Source of the DNA: Rhodoglobus sp.
Lineage (GTDB): Bacteria > Actinomycetota > Actinomycetes > Actinomycetales > Microbacteriaceae
Length of the DNA stretch: 35,567 bases
Reading direction: 5' to 3'
Assembly (NCBI GenBank): GCA_025463605.1
Contig: JAODAV010000008.1
Span: forward strand, 1 to 35,567
This document shows positions 17,696 to 25,527 of the stretch, piece by piece; the first letter of the stretch is position 1, and the number at the start of each line of letters is the position of its first letter. The position numbers and the translations under genes are program-made. The notes beneath the pieces are model-generated. The model had not been told where the DNA came from, made no database searches, and saw only the letters and a program-made list of their open reading frames with translations.

Positions 17696-18358
17696 TCACT
17701 CGAAAGATCCCCCGGTCGGGAAGTACCACTGCCCTATGGGCGGCGGGGGGCATCGGAGGAGAACCCGCTCCCACGCCTCGGTGTCGGTGAGCCCCGGGGA
17801 GAGCTGATAGTAGGGCAAGGAATATCCGCTCACGTAGAACGTCTCGATGAACGTCTCACGGTTCGGCGGTTCGGGCATGGTGTAGCCGAGCATGTTCAGG
17901 CACGGCATGGTTCGCTCCACCACGTAGTCGTAGATGAATGCGAGCTGCTCCGGGCTGTAATACCCCCTCTCCTCGGGCGCGTCGAAGTCGAATGCAGCCG
18001 GGTAGGTCATCATGCAGATGTACATCTGGCGGTTGAACGCATCCATTACTTCGCGGTCGTTGGGGTCGAAGATGTATCCGCCATTACCGCTCACGGTGAC
18101 GCCGGGGATGCCTGCGGTGAGCATGCACTCCTCGACCCGAGGACCTTGCACCTCGTAGGTGTCGTAGGAGACCGGCTCGATCACGGGCTGCGGTTCGTCG
18201 GGGAACATGCCGTTCCACCACGCCGCATTCTGCTCGTCGATGAGTGCCTTCACCCCGGCGGGGGTGAGCCCCGGTGGCAGTGATGGCGCGGCCGAGCATC
18301 CTGCCAGCAGGACGATGGATGCCGCGAGCGCGAGTCCGGCGGCGGCGTGCCGTCTCAC
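17696..18358 (-). CDS. Uncharacterised lipoprotein, second of a tandem pair
   Basis: The 220-residue protein has a signal peptide with the lipobox LAGC (C21), so it should be exported and lipid-anchored. It is paralogous to its upstream neighbour. Shared landmarks in order are a tryptophan-containing N-terminal helix, a cysteine before GI (EECMLTAGIPG), ICMMTYP, TMPCLNMLGYTMPEPP and WERVLLRC. Four non-lipobox cysteines are therefore conserved, which suggests two disulfides. The GTG at 18356-18358 overlaps the upstream stop (GTGA), so the pair is coupled. No known family is recognised. It lies immediately upstream of the pnp leader. Confidence 0.85.
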   Translation of the reverse strand: MRRHAAAGLALAASIVLLAGCSAAPSLPPGLTPAGVKALIDEQNAAWWNGMFPDEPQPVIEPVSYDTYEVQGPRVEECMLTAGIPGVTVSGNGGYIFDPNDREVMDAFNRQMYICMMTYPAAFDFDAPEERGYYSPEQLAFIYDYVVERTMPCLNMLGYTMPEPPNRETFIETFYVSGYSLPYYQLSPGLTDTEAWERVLLRCPPPPIGQWYFPTGGSFE

Positions 18359-19008
18359 CGTCCCTCCACCCACGAGAGCGGGTGGTATTGGTGGTACGGA
18401 TCGTCGGGCAGGCGCCCGCACTCGAAGTCGACCCGCTCCCACTTCTCGACGTCGATGCGCTGCGGTTCCCAGCCCTCGGCGAAGTACGGGCTCCAGTAGT
18501 TGCCGCTTCGAAGACGGTCGACATAGTCCTCGCGAGCGGGCGGGTCGCTCACGGCGTAGCCGAGCAGTTTCATGCACGGCCCCAGGCGGCTCACGTAGAA
18601 GTCGTACATGTAGAGGATCTGGGGGTCGCTCAGATACCCGGCATCGCGCGGATCCCTCGGGTACTCGCCAAGACACACCCACATCGCAACGCGGGCGGCA
18701 ACCGGGTCGTCGAGGCCCTCGACCGTGTATCCCCCACTCACCTCGCGCGCGTCGATGCCCCGCTCGTTGAGGCAGCTCACTTGCATAGATGCCCACGTCT
18801 CGGCCGATGTGAACGCGACGCGATCCACCTGGGGCTTCATCGCACCCTCGAGTCCTGGGTATGAGTCCCATTGCGAATCGAGCTGCTGCTGCACGACCGA
18901 GTCGATCTCGGCGACGCTCGGGCCTGCTGGCACGGACGCCGGCGCCGCGCATCCTGCCAGAAGCAGCGAGGATGCGACCGCCATCAGCGCGACGCCGCGG
19001 AATGCCAT
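18355..19008 (-). CDS. Uncharacterised lipoprotein, first of a tandem pair
   Basis: The 217-residue protein has a signal peptide ending in LAGC (C20). It shares with the downstream protein the cysteine-containing segments QVSCLNERGID, WVCLGEYP, LGPCMKLLGYAVSDPP and WERVDFEC. Function is unknown. The ATG at 19006-19008 is chosen because the signal peptide starts there and AAGGATGGGGG precedes it. An in-frame extension of 30 residues upstream would destroy the signal peptide. It is divergent from dodecin. Confidence 0.85.
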   Translation of the reverse strand: MAFRGVALMAVASSLLLAGCAAPASVPAGPSVAEIDSVVQQQLDSQWDSYPGLEGAMKPQVDRVAFTSAETWASMQVSCLNERGIDAREVSGGYTVEGLDDPVAARVAMWVCLGEYPRDPRDAGYLSDPQILYMYDFYVSRLGPCMKLLGYAVSDPPAREDYVDRLRSGNYWSPYFAEGWEPQRIDVEKWERVDFECGRLPDDPYHQYHPLSWVEGR

Positions 19009-19109
19009 GCCCCCATCCTTGCTCCCGATCACCCGCGGGGCCACCAGCTCTCCCGAATCGCCGCGATCAGGCGTTGAATGGACTGACCAACCGTTCAAGG
19101 AGGAACACC

Positions 19110-19316
19110 ATGGCTACAGTCGCCAAAGTCTCGACGATCACGGCACGCTCGACCGAGAGCTTCGAGGATGCGATCGCCGCCGGCCTCGCTCGCGCCAACA
19201 AGACGCTGCGCAACATCTCTGGCGCCTGGGTCAAGGAACAGAAGGTCGAATATGGTGACGGTGCCGTGCAGGCATGGCAGGTCACCATGGAGGTGTCGTT
19301 CGTCCTCGAAGGGTAA
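19110..19316 (+). CDS. Dodecin (flavin-binding protein)
   Basis: Dodecins form hollow dodecamers that bind flavins and buffer or store them. The 68-residue protein matches well: KVSTITARSTESFEDAIAAG, then ASKTL-like ANKTLRNISGAWVKEQ and the terminal VSFVLEG. The ATG at 19110 is preceded by a strong AAGGAGG 6 nt away. Only 5 bp separate its stop from that of the convergent FMN reductase. Confidence 0.95.
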   Translation: MATVAKVSTITARSTESFEDAIAAGLARANKTLRNISGAWVKEQKVEYGDGAVQAWQVTMEVSFVLEG

Positions 19317-19321
19317 CGGCC

Positions 19322-19957
19322 CTACTGGGCTCCGAAACTCCCGACCGGACTGAAGCCCTCCGGCAGGGCGAACGGGTCTCGGGTCTGCGCGGATCGCTCC
19401 GACACTGCGACAAGCGCGGCGAGTTCGCTCGCCGCGCGATCGATGCGCTCCGACAGACCGGCGTCACTCCCCCAGTCGCTCGAAGCGGCGTACACGCCCG
19501 TGGGCACCGCGACGGCATGGAGGTAGGAGAACAGCGGTCGCATCCCGTAGTCGATCGCGAGCGAGTGGCGCTCGGTGCCGCCGGTCGCCCCGAGCAGCAC
19601 CGGCATGCCCGTGAGCGACTGCGGGTCGAGCACGTCGATGAATGACTTGAACAGACCGCTGTAGCTCGTCGTGAAGATGGGCGTCACGGCAATGAGTCCG
19701 TCGGCGTTCGTGACCTTCTCTATGGCGGCCTCGAGCCGCGGGCTCGGATAGCCCGTGAGCAGGTTGTTCGTGACATCCTGCGCGAGGTCCCTCAGTTCGA
19801 TGACGTCGAGCTCGACGTCGAGATTGCCGAGCCACGCCTTGGTCGCCTCGGCGAGGCGATCGGCGAGGAGCCGGGTCGATGAGGGCTGGCTGAGCCCGGC
19901 CGAAACCACGGCAAGCTTTCTGCGAAATGAAGGAGTCGCGGGCTCAACGGCGCTCAT
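19322..19957 (-). CDS. NAD(P)H-dependent FMN reductase (CE1759-like)
   Basis: The 211-residue flavodoxin-like protein starts KLAVVSAGLSQPSSTRLLAD, a typical FMN phosphate-loop region. It has VTPIFTTSYSGLFKSFIDVLD and GATGGTERH, as in NADPH-dependent FMN reductases. It is coupled (ATGA overlap) to the LLM monooxygenase upstream, matching the known partnership of CE1758/CE1759-type proteins. It should supply reduced FMN to that enzyme. The substrate of the pair is unknown. Confidence 0.92.
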   Translation of the reverse strand: MSAVEPATPSFRRKLAVVSAGLSQPSSTRLLADRLAEATKAWLGNLDVELDVIELRDLAQDVTNNLLTGYPSPRLEAAIEKVTNADGLIAVTPIFTTSYSGLFKSFIDVLDPQSLTGMPVLLGATGGTERHSLAIDYGMRPLFSYLHAVAVPTGVYAASSDWGSDAGLSERIDRAASELAALVAVSERSAQTRDPFALPEGFSPVGSFGAQ

Positions 19958-21135
19958 CGGGCGGCCTCCGGGTGCGAAGCGGCCGCGCCGTCCTTCATTT
20001 CGCCGGTAGGGGCGGGCCCGGATGCCGCAGCCGCGTCACGCGCTGCACCCTGCTGCTCGTCCTTCGCCCTGCGGGCGACAAGCGACGCGTGGGTCGGACC
20101 ATCCGGAACTGTCGCAGGTCGTCCTACAGCGAATTCCTTGCGGAGCGCGGGCACGACCTCCTCACCGAGGATGTCGAGCTGCTCGAGCACGGTCTTGAGC
20201 GGCAGGCCCGCGTGGTCCATGAGGAACAGCTGGCGCTGGTAGTCGCCGAAGTGCTCGCGCATTGCCGCGTAGCGGTCGATGACCTCTTGCGGGCTGCCTA
20301 CCGTGAGCGGGGTCTGCTCGGTGAAGTCCTCCATCGAGGGACCGTGGCCGTAAACGGGCGCGTTGTCGAAGTACGGGCGGAATTCGGCCTTGGCATCCTG
20401 CGAGTTCTTGCGCATGAACGCCTGGCCGCCGAGCCCCACGATCGCTTGGCTCGCAGTGCCGTGGCCGTAGTGCTCGAAGCGCTGGCGGTAGTAGCCGATG
20501 AGCTTCATGTAGTGCTCCTTGGGCCAGAAGATGTTGTTCGCGAAGAAGCCGTCACCGTAGTAGGCGGCCTGTTCGGCTATCTCGGGGCTGCGGATGGAGC
20601 CGTGCCAGACGAACGGCGGCACGCCGTCGAGCGGCCGCGGGGTCGACTGGAAGCCCTGCAGCGGCGTGCGGAACTTGCCCTGCCAGTCGACGAAGTCCTC
20701 GCGCCACAAGCGGTGCAGCAGTGCGTAGTTCTCGACCGCGAGTTCGATTCCGTCGCGGATGTCCTTGCCGAACCAGGGATACACCGGGCCCGTGTTACCG
20801 CGACCCATCATGACGTCGACGCGGCCGTCAGCGAGGTGCTGCAGCATGGCGTAGTCCTCGGCGATCTTCACCGGGTCGTTGGTGGTGATGAGCGTCGTGC
20901 TCGTCGAGAGGATGAGCTTCTCGGTCTGTGCCGCGATGTAGCCGAGCATGGTGGTGGGGCTCGACGACACGAACGGCGGGTTGTGGTGCTCGCCGAGGGC
21001 GAAGACGTCGAGGCCGACCTCCTCCGCCTTCTTCGCGATGGCGACGAGCGCCTTAATGCGATCGTTCTCCGTGGGGGTGGTCCCGGTAGTGGGGTCCTCC
21101 GTGACGTCGCTGACGGTGAAGATTCCGAACTGCAT
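19954..21135 (-). CDS. LLM class flavin-dependent oxidoreductase (CE1758-like)
   Basis: The 393-residue luciferase-like monooxygenase has FGIFTVSD at the start, ALGEHHNPPF, the DGRVDVMMGRGN segment and WHGSIRSPEIAEQAAYYGDGFFANN. It uses reduced FMN and oxygen on an unknown substrate, with the coupled reductase as flavin donor. AGGAG gives 6-nt spacing to the ATG at 21133-21135 and 3-nt spacing to the ATG one codon earlier, so the former is chosen. The C-terminal 50 residues are alanine-rich and probably disordered. Confidence 0.93.
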   Translation of the reverse strand: MQFGIFTVSDVTEDPTTGTTPTENDRIKALVAIAKKAEEVGLDVFALGEHHNPPFVSSSPTTMLGYIAAQTEKLILSTSTTLITTNDPVKIAEDYAMLQHLADGRVDVMMGRGNTGPVYPWFGKDIRDGIELAVENYALLHRLWREDFVDWQGKFRTPLQGFQSTPRPLDGVPPFVWHGSIRSPEIAEQAAYYGDGFFANNIFWPKEHYMKLIGYYRQRFEHYGHGTASQAIVGLGGQAFMRKNSQDAKAEFRPYFDNAPVYGHGPSMEDFTEQTPLTVGSPQEVIDRYAAMREHFGDYQRQLFLMDHAGLPLKTVLEQLDILGEEVVPALRKEFAVGRPATVPDGPTHASLVARRAKDEQQGAARDAAAASGPAPTGEMKDGAAASHPEAAR

Positions 21136-21218
21136 CATGCTCTCCTGGTTGGGATCAATCCATGCGTTTGCATCGACTAGGCTACACAACCGGAAGCGCC
21201 GTGAAACTATTCCGAGGG

Positions 21219-21632
21219 CTACCGCGTCTCGCCCATGCGCAGGTCCACGCGGTACAAGCCACCCTTGCGCACGATCTGCACGGGAATACGCTGCTTGCGC
21301 CCCGCGATGTCGAGCCTCGAGAGAGCCTCATCAACGAGCGACTCGAGTCCGCGTGGCACGGTGCCCACTGGCCCCGACACGCGCGACCCAGTGAACAGCC
21401 TCACCTCGATGGGGGCATCCACCGCTTCCTCCTGCTGGCTGCGCCGGCTGATGGCCGTCTCGAGCGGACTCGCCCCGCTCTGCAGCAGCTCGGCGAGCTC
21501 GCGCTGGTAGGCGTTGCTGCCGGCGAGACGCAGCGTCACTCGCGCGTTCTTCGGCACGAGCAGGCCTCGGTAGTCGTTGAACGAGCCGTTGCCTTGGTCG
21601 TTTCGGTCGAATGTGGGATCGGTTTGGGCCAT
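21219..21632 (-). CDS. Uncharacterised 137-aa protein, weakly HIRAN-like
   Basis: The protein begins with a polar segment. Its core VTLRLAGSNAYQRELAELL, APIEVRLFTG and GPVGTVPRGL resembles the spacing of HIRAN DNA-binding domains (a VxG...Y beginning and a VGYLP-like turn), but the similarity is weak. An arginine-rich C-terminal part (RKQRIPVQIVRKGGLYRVDL) ends it. The ATG at 21630-21632 has TAGCAT exactly 6 nt upstream. It is a single gene with no clear operon and its function is unknown. Confidence 0.75.
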   Translation of the reverse strand: MAQTDPTFDRNDQGNGSFNDYRGLLVPKNARVTLRLAGSNAYQRELAELLQSGASPLETAISRRSQQEEAVDAPIEVRLFTGSRVSGPVGTVPRGLESLVDEALSRLDIAGRKQRIPVQIVRKGGLYRVDLRMGETR

Positions 21633-21638
21633 GGTCGG

Positions 21639-21644
21639 ATGCTA
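21639..21644 (-). promoter_or_regulatory. Putative -10 element of the 137-aa protein gene (leaderless)
   Basis: TAGCAT is 6 nt upstream of the ATG, with no Shine-Dalgarno. The divergent patatin gene has its own TAGATT (21687-21692) on the other strand and uses a ribosome site. Confidence 0.5.
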
Positions 21645-21733
21645 CAACTCCGCCAGACCCGCGACTATCGCTGCCGAGCACCCGAGAGTAGATTCCACTA
21701 GATCGATGCATGATCGGCACCCCGGAGGCTCAT

Positions 21734-24700
21734 ATGAGCGCACAGCGTGAACCGAACTCGATCCTCCTCACTTCGACGACGGAGGGCTCGCTGCCCACCG
21801 GCGGCTTCGACGTGAAAGCGGCTCCCCTCTTCAGGCGCACGTTGCGCATCGCCCTTGCCATGCGAGGCGGCATCAGCCTCGCCGTCTGGATCGGCGGGGC
21901 GGTGGCCGAACTCGACCTGCTCCGCAGAATCCGCTGGGTGCGGGGTGAGTCAGGATCGGGCGAGGAGTGCTACCTGCTCTGGCCGGCGTCGCGGCGCGAC
22001 GCCGCAGATCGGCAGGTGATCGAGCGCGCCCGGGTCTATGCCGACGCGCTCAAGGCCCGCGGCTACGACCGCGTGGAGTTCGACGTGCTCGCGGGAGCGA
22101 GCGCCGGCGGCCTCAACGGAGTGCTGTACGGAGTCGCCCAGCGGGTCGGCGCCGGTCTCGACAGTGTCTTGCAGACCTGGCTCGACCACGGCGCACTCTG
22201 GAACCTATTGCGGCGCCCGGGGTTGCTCGGTGTCGACTCGGTGCTCGACGGCGACGGCTATTTCGCCCGGCACGTGAACGTCGCGCTCGTCAACCTCTAC
22301 GAGGACAAGCAGGGCGACCAGGTCGAGAGCCATCGTGCACCGAGAGTCGTCATCGATCTCGCGGCGACCCTTATGGACCGCGAGGATGCCCGCGACCGGG
22401 GTTCTCGCGAGGGGCGAGCACACTTCCACTTCGTCGGCGCCGACCACAGCGCCCGCCGGTGGCAGGAGAAGGAACTGGGCAGGGCCGTTCCCGCCCCGCC
22501 CGCCTACGAGAATCGCACGGAGCCGGTACCAGCCGAAGTGGCTGTAGCGCTGGCTCGACTCGCGTATTCCTCGCGGTCGACTTCGTCGCTGCCGGGGGTG
22601 TTCGAGCCGGCACTCATCTACTCGTCGTATGTCCGCGACGCCATCCCACCAGAGGGACCGGTGGTCGACATGTCGCTGGCGTTCAATCTGCATCGCCAGG
22701 GTCTTGAGGCGCCATTCCGGGTGTTCGACGGCGGTCTCCTCGACAACATCCCCATCGACCGGGCCTTTCGCGCCATCCGGGCCATGGCGTCCGAGACATA
22801 CGCCGATCGCGCGGTGTTCTACCTCGATCCCGATCCCCCCGCCACGGGCAATCGCCGTCCGCCCCGCGGATACGACCGCAAGCACGCCCCGGCAACGCTC
22901 ACGGGCACGTTTCCGAAGCGCACGGACCGCTCGTCGTTCCTCCTCACCGCGGTCACGCGCGGATACGGCAATCGTCTCTCGGCCGAATCCGGGCAGGACG
23001 AGGCGGATGCGATCGACGCGTTCCGGAGGGAGCTCGCCCTGGCACAGGGTCGGGATGCGAGCATGGCGCCGCTGTCCGCCGCCGCGGCCAAGCCCGGCTA
23101 CCCTTCGGAGGTCGCCCTCGCCCAGTACACGATCTATCGCGAGCACTCCGATACCAACCTGCTGGCTCGCGTGCTCAAAGACCCGGCGACATGGCAACTC
23201 GGCACCGACCTCCTCGAGCGCCATTCGTTCCCTGCGGCCACGACCGAGGGGGTGCAGTACATCCAGCGGGATCTCAACGCTGCCTACGCGACCGCACATA
23301 CCGGGCCGCCCGACCTCACCCGCTCGGTCTTCGCGGGCCCCATCGCGCAGATCGACGCCTGCCTCAGCCTGTTGGCGTGGGTGCGAGCGCTCGAAGACGC
23401 CGCCTTCGCCAGTCCGCCCAGGCACGAGTCCATCGCTCCGAGCACCTACCTCCCGCAATACGTCGAGACCAGGCGTTCCCTCTACGATTCGCTCGACGAG
23501 GCGACGGCAATCAGGGACCGGATCCTGCTTCGCGTCTGCATGGCGGCGCTCTCCGAGGATGACCAGACCGGCGCCCTGCCGCCCGACGAGCTCGCGAGAG
23601 CTGCAACCAGCGTCTTCGTCACTCTTGCAGACGACGACCGCGCGGAACTGCTCACAATCGAATCGAAGCTCAATCGCATCGCGATCCAACTGGCCTCAGA
23701 CACGTGGCAGATGAAAGACACCGAGATCGCACACACCCTGTGGGCGGGACTTCCCGCGGAGCGCGACGTATCAGCACTCGAGGTGGCCGCTCTCTGCGCC
23801 GCGCGAGGCATCCCCGAGGCACTCTCCGACGTACGCTTCTGGCCCGTCACGGCCGAACAACTGCCAGCCCGGATGACCGAATTCGACGACCTGAGGAACG
23901 AGCAGTTTCGCACCGACCTGCGTTCGATCCTCGCCGTCGCGGACGGCGAGGATCTCACCGAGGAGGTCGCGCGACTCGTGTCGCCGACCCGGCTCTCGCC
24001 GCAGGCGAAGCTGACCGGCACGACCCTCGGCGGCTTCGCCGGATTCCTCGCCCGGGACTGGCGCAAGAACGATTGGCTGTGGGGCCGCCTGGATGCAGCG
24101 GCAAGCGTGCTCGCGTTCCTCGACTCGAGCCCCGTGCCGAGCATCCTCAGCACACCCGCCTACGCGGCGAGCCCGGGTGCTCCCACGCGCGAAGAGCAGG
24201 TCGAAGCGGTGCAGGATGCGATTCTCACCGAGGCTGCGCTCAAACAGGGACCGCGCGTGGGCAAGATGCGCGGGGCACCCTTCGACCCGCCTCCCGCCGA
24301 CGATCCTTCGGCGCGCGACCTCAGACGGCTCGTGCGGCTCGGCCCCGACTCGATCGGAAGTCTCGAACCCGGCTATCGCGTGGGCATCGCGTCGCGAGCG
24401 GTGCACCTCGCGATCCGAGGCGCGACGCGCTGGAAGTCCGGCTTTGCGCCGCATGCGGCGGCGTTCATCCTGCGGCCCCTGCTCTCGATCGTGCCGGTGG
24501 CGGTGGACCCGGCCCGCGCGCTGCTCGTGTTCGTGATCCTGCTCGGTGTGCCGGTCGTCGCCCTGACCTCACCCGCTGACGTACCGACCGATCCGCAAGG
24601 CGTCGCTCGGTCGCTCTCCGATAGCCCCGGCTGGACGATCGCCCTGATCCTGTGCGCGATCGTCGCGTTCTTCACAGTGCGGAGCGTGCTTCAGGCTCGG

Positions 24701-25489
24701 GACGCGTGGGCGCGCATCGAGGCCGCCATCGGCAGGGTCTCCGCTCAGGGCGATTCGGCGGCATCCGGCACGGAGCGGGCTCTCGTGCTGGTGCACTCTC
24801 TCCGCAGTGCCGCCCTCCTCCGGAGCGTGATAACGGGGGTGGTGAGCCTCGCGCTCATCGTCGCGGGAATCGTGACGGGCCTTGGCGCCCTGCTCCCGGT
24901 CTGGGGCTCGATCGGTCTCGTCTTCGTCGGTGTGTGCCTCATGCTCGCCGCCGGGGCCGGCGCGCGCTCGGTGCGCTCCCCCGCGGGCTACGGCCCGCGG
25001 AACGCCGCCGTGATGGCAATCGCGGGCGTGCTGCTGTCCATCCTGCTGCTCGTACCGGGCGTGCTCTCGTCGTTCGTGACGGCGGTGTCGGACTGGGTCG
25101 GACAGGCCACAGGGGTCACCGCACCACAACCCCTGCTCGTCGGCCTGACGTCGCTCACGGTCTACCTGGTGACGACCTGGGGGTGGCAGGTCGGCCGGTT
25201 CCCGGCCGACGGTGTCTCGAAGGGGGCGGTGGCGGCCGGAGCCGCACTGTGGGTCGCGTACGGGTTGCTTTCGGGCATAGTCGGCTATATCGCGTGCGCC
25301 CTCGTCCTGACCCTCGAGCACCGTCCCGACCAGGATGTGCTGATCGACGTCATCGCAGTGCTGGCGGGTCTGTTCGCCGCCGGCTACGCCCAGTGGTTTC
25401 TGCTCGAGTTCCCCGGACCCTACGAACCACGCGACCTCACCAAGCGCCCGAAGCTCGCCGAAACGCGCGCGTCGAGCGCCCAGAGGTAG
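21734..25489 (+). CDS. Large patatin-like membrane protein (DUF3376-type)
   Basis: The 1251-residue protein carries an N-terminal patatin phospholipase domain: glycine-rich oxyanion segment MRGGISLAVWIGG (about residue 43), nucleophile motif GASAGG (about 120) and catalytic FDGG (about 330). A long middle region follows, resembling DUF3376 of patatin-related proteins. About eight transmembrane helices occupy residues 925-1230. This suggests a membrane-bound lipase acting on phospholipids, but the substrate is unknown. The ATG at 21734 follows GGAGG with 5-nt spacing, so an ATG eight codons earlier is rejected. The catalytic residues appear intact. Confidence 0.92.
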   Translation: MSAQREPNSILLTSTTEGSLPTGGFDVKAAPLFRRTLRIALAMRGGISLAVWIGGAVAELDLLRRIRWVRGESGSGEECYLLWPASRRDAADRQVIERARVYADALKARGYDRVEFDVLAGASAGGLNGVLYGVAQRVGAGLDSVLQTWLDHGALWNLLRRPGLLGVDSVLDGDGYFARHVNVALVNLYEDKQGDQVESHRAPRVVIDLAATLMDREDARDRGSREGRAHFHFVGADHSARRWQEKELGRAVPAPPAYENRTEPVPAEVAVALARLAYSSRSTSSLPGVFEPALIYSSYVRDAIPPEGPVVDMSLAFNLHRQGLEAPFRVFDGGLLDNIPIDRAFRAIRAMASETYADRAVFYLDPDPPATGNRRPPRGYDRKHAPATLTGTFPKRTDRSSFLLTAVTRGYGNRLSAESGQDEADAIDAFRRELALAQGRDASMAPLSAAAAKPGYPSEVALAQYTIYREHSDTNLLARVLKDPATWQLGTDLLERHSFPAATTEGVQYIQRDLNAAYATAHTGPPDLTRSVFAGPIAQIDACLSLLAWVRALEDAAFASPPRHESIAPSTYLPQYVETRRSLYDSLDEATAIRDRILLRVCMAALSEDDQTGALPPDELARAATSVFVTLADDDRAELLTIESKLNRIAIQLASDTWQMKDTEIAHTLWAGLPAERDVSALEVAALCAARGIPEALSDVRFWPVTAEQLPARMTEFDDLRNEQFRTDLRSILAVADGEDLTEEVARLVSPTRLSPQAKLTGTTLGGFAGFLARDWRKNDWLWGRLDAAASVLAFLDSSPVPSILSTPAYAASPGAPTREEQVEAVQDAILTEAALKQGPRVGKMRGAPFDPPPADDPSARDLRRLVRLGPDSIGSLEPGYRVGIASRAVHLAIRGATRWKSGFAPHAAAFILRPLLSIVPVAVDPARALLVFVILLGVPVVALTSPADVPTDPQGVARSLSDSPGWTIALILCAIVAFFTVRSVLQARDAWARIEAAIGRVSAQGDSAASGTERALVLVHSLRSAALLRSVITGVVSLALIVAGIVTGLGALLPVWGSIGLVFVGVCLMLAAGAGARSVRSPAGYGPRNAAVMAIAGVLLSILLLVPGVLSSFVTAVSDWVGQATGVTAPQPLLVGLTSLTVYLVTTWGWQVGRFPADGVSKGAVAAGAALWVAYGLLSGIVGYIACALVLTLEHRPDQDVLIDVIAVLAGLFAAGYAQWFLLEFPGPYEPRDLTKRPKLAETRASSAQR

Positions 25490-25492
25490 CCC

Positions 25493-25521
25493 TTTACACA
25501 CCTGCACGGCATCCATAGCCT
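25493..25521 (+). promoter_or_regulatory. Promoter of the PfkB kinase gene (leaderless)
   Basis: TTTACA (25493-25498) and TAGCCT (25516-25521) are separated by 17 nt. TAGCCT is 6 nt from the ATG. This is the best-formed leaderless promoter in the window. Confidence 0.7.
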
Positions 25522-25527
25522 CGAACC

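Noticed and set aside
22205..23689. Minus-strand ORF of 494 codons
   Set aside because: It is antisense to the patatin gene and shows no protein-like hydrophobic pattern or domain.
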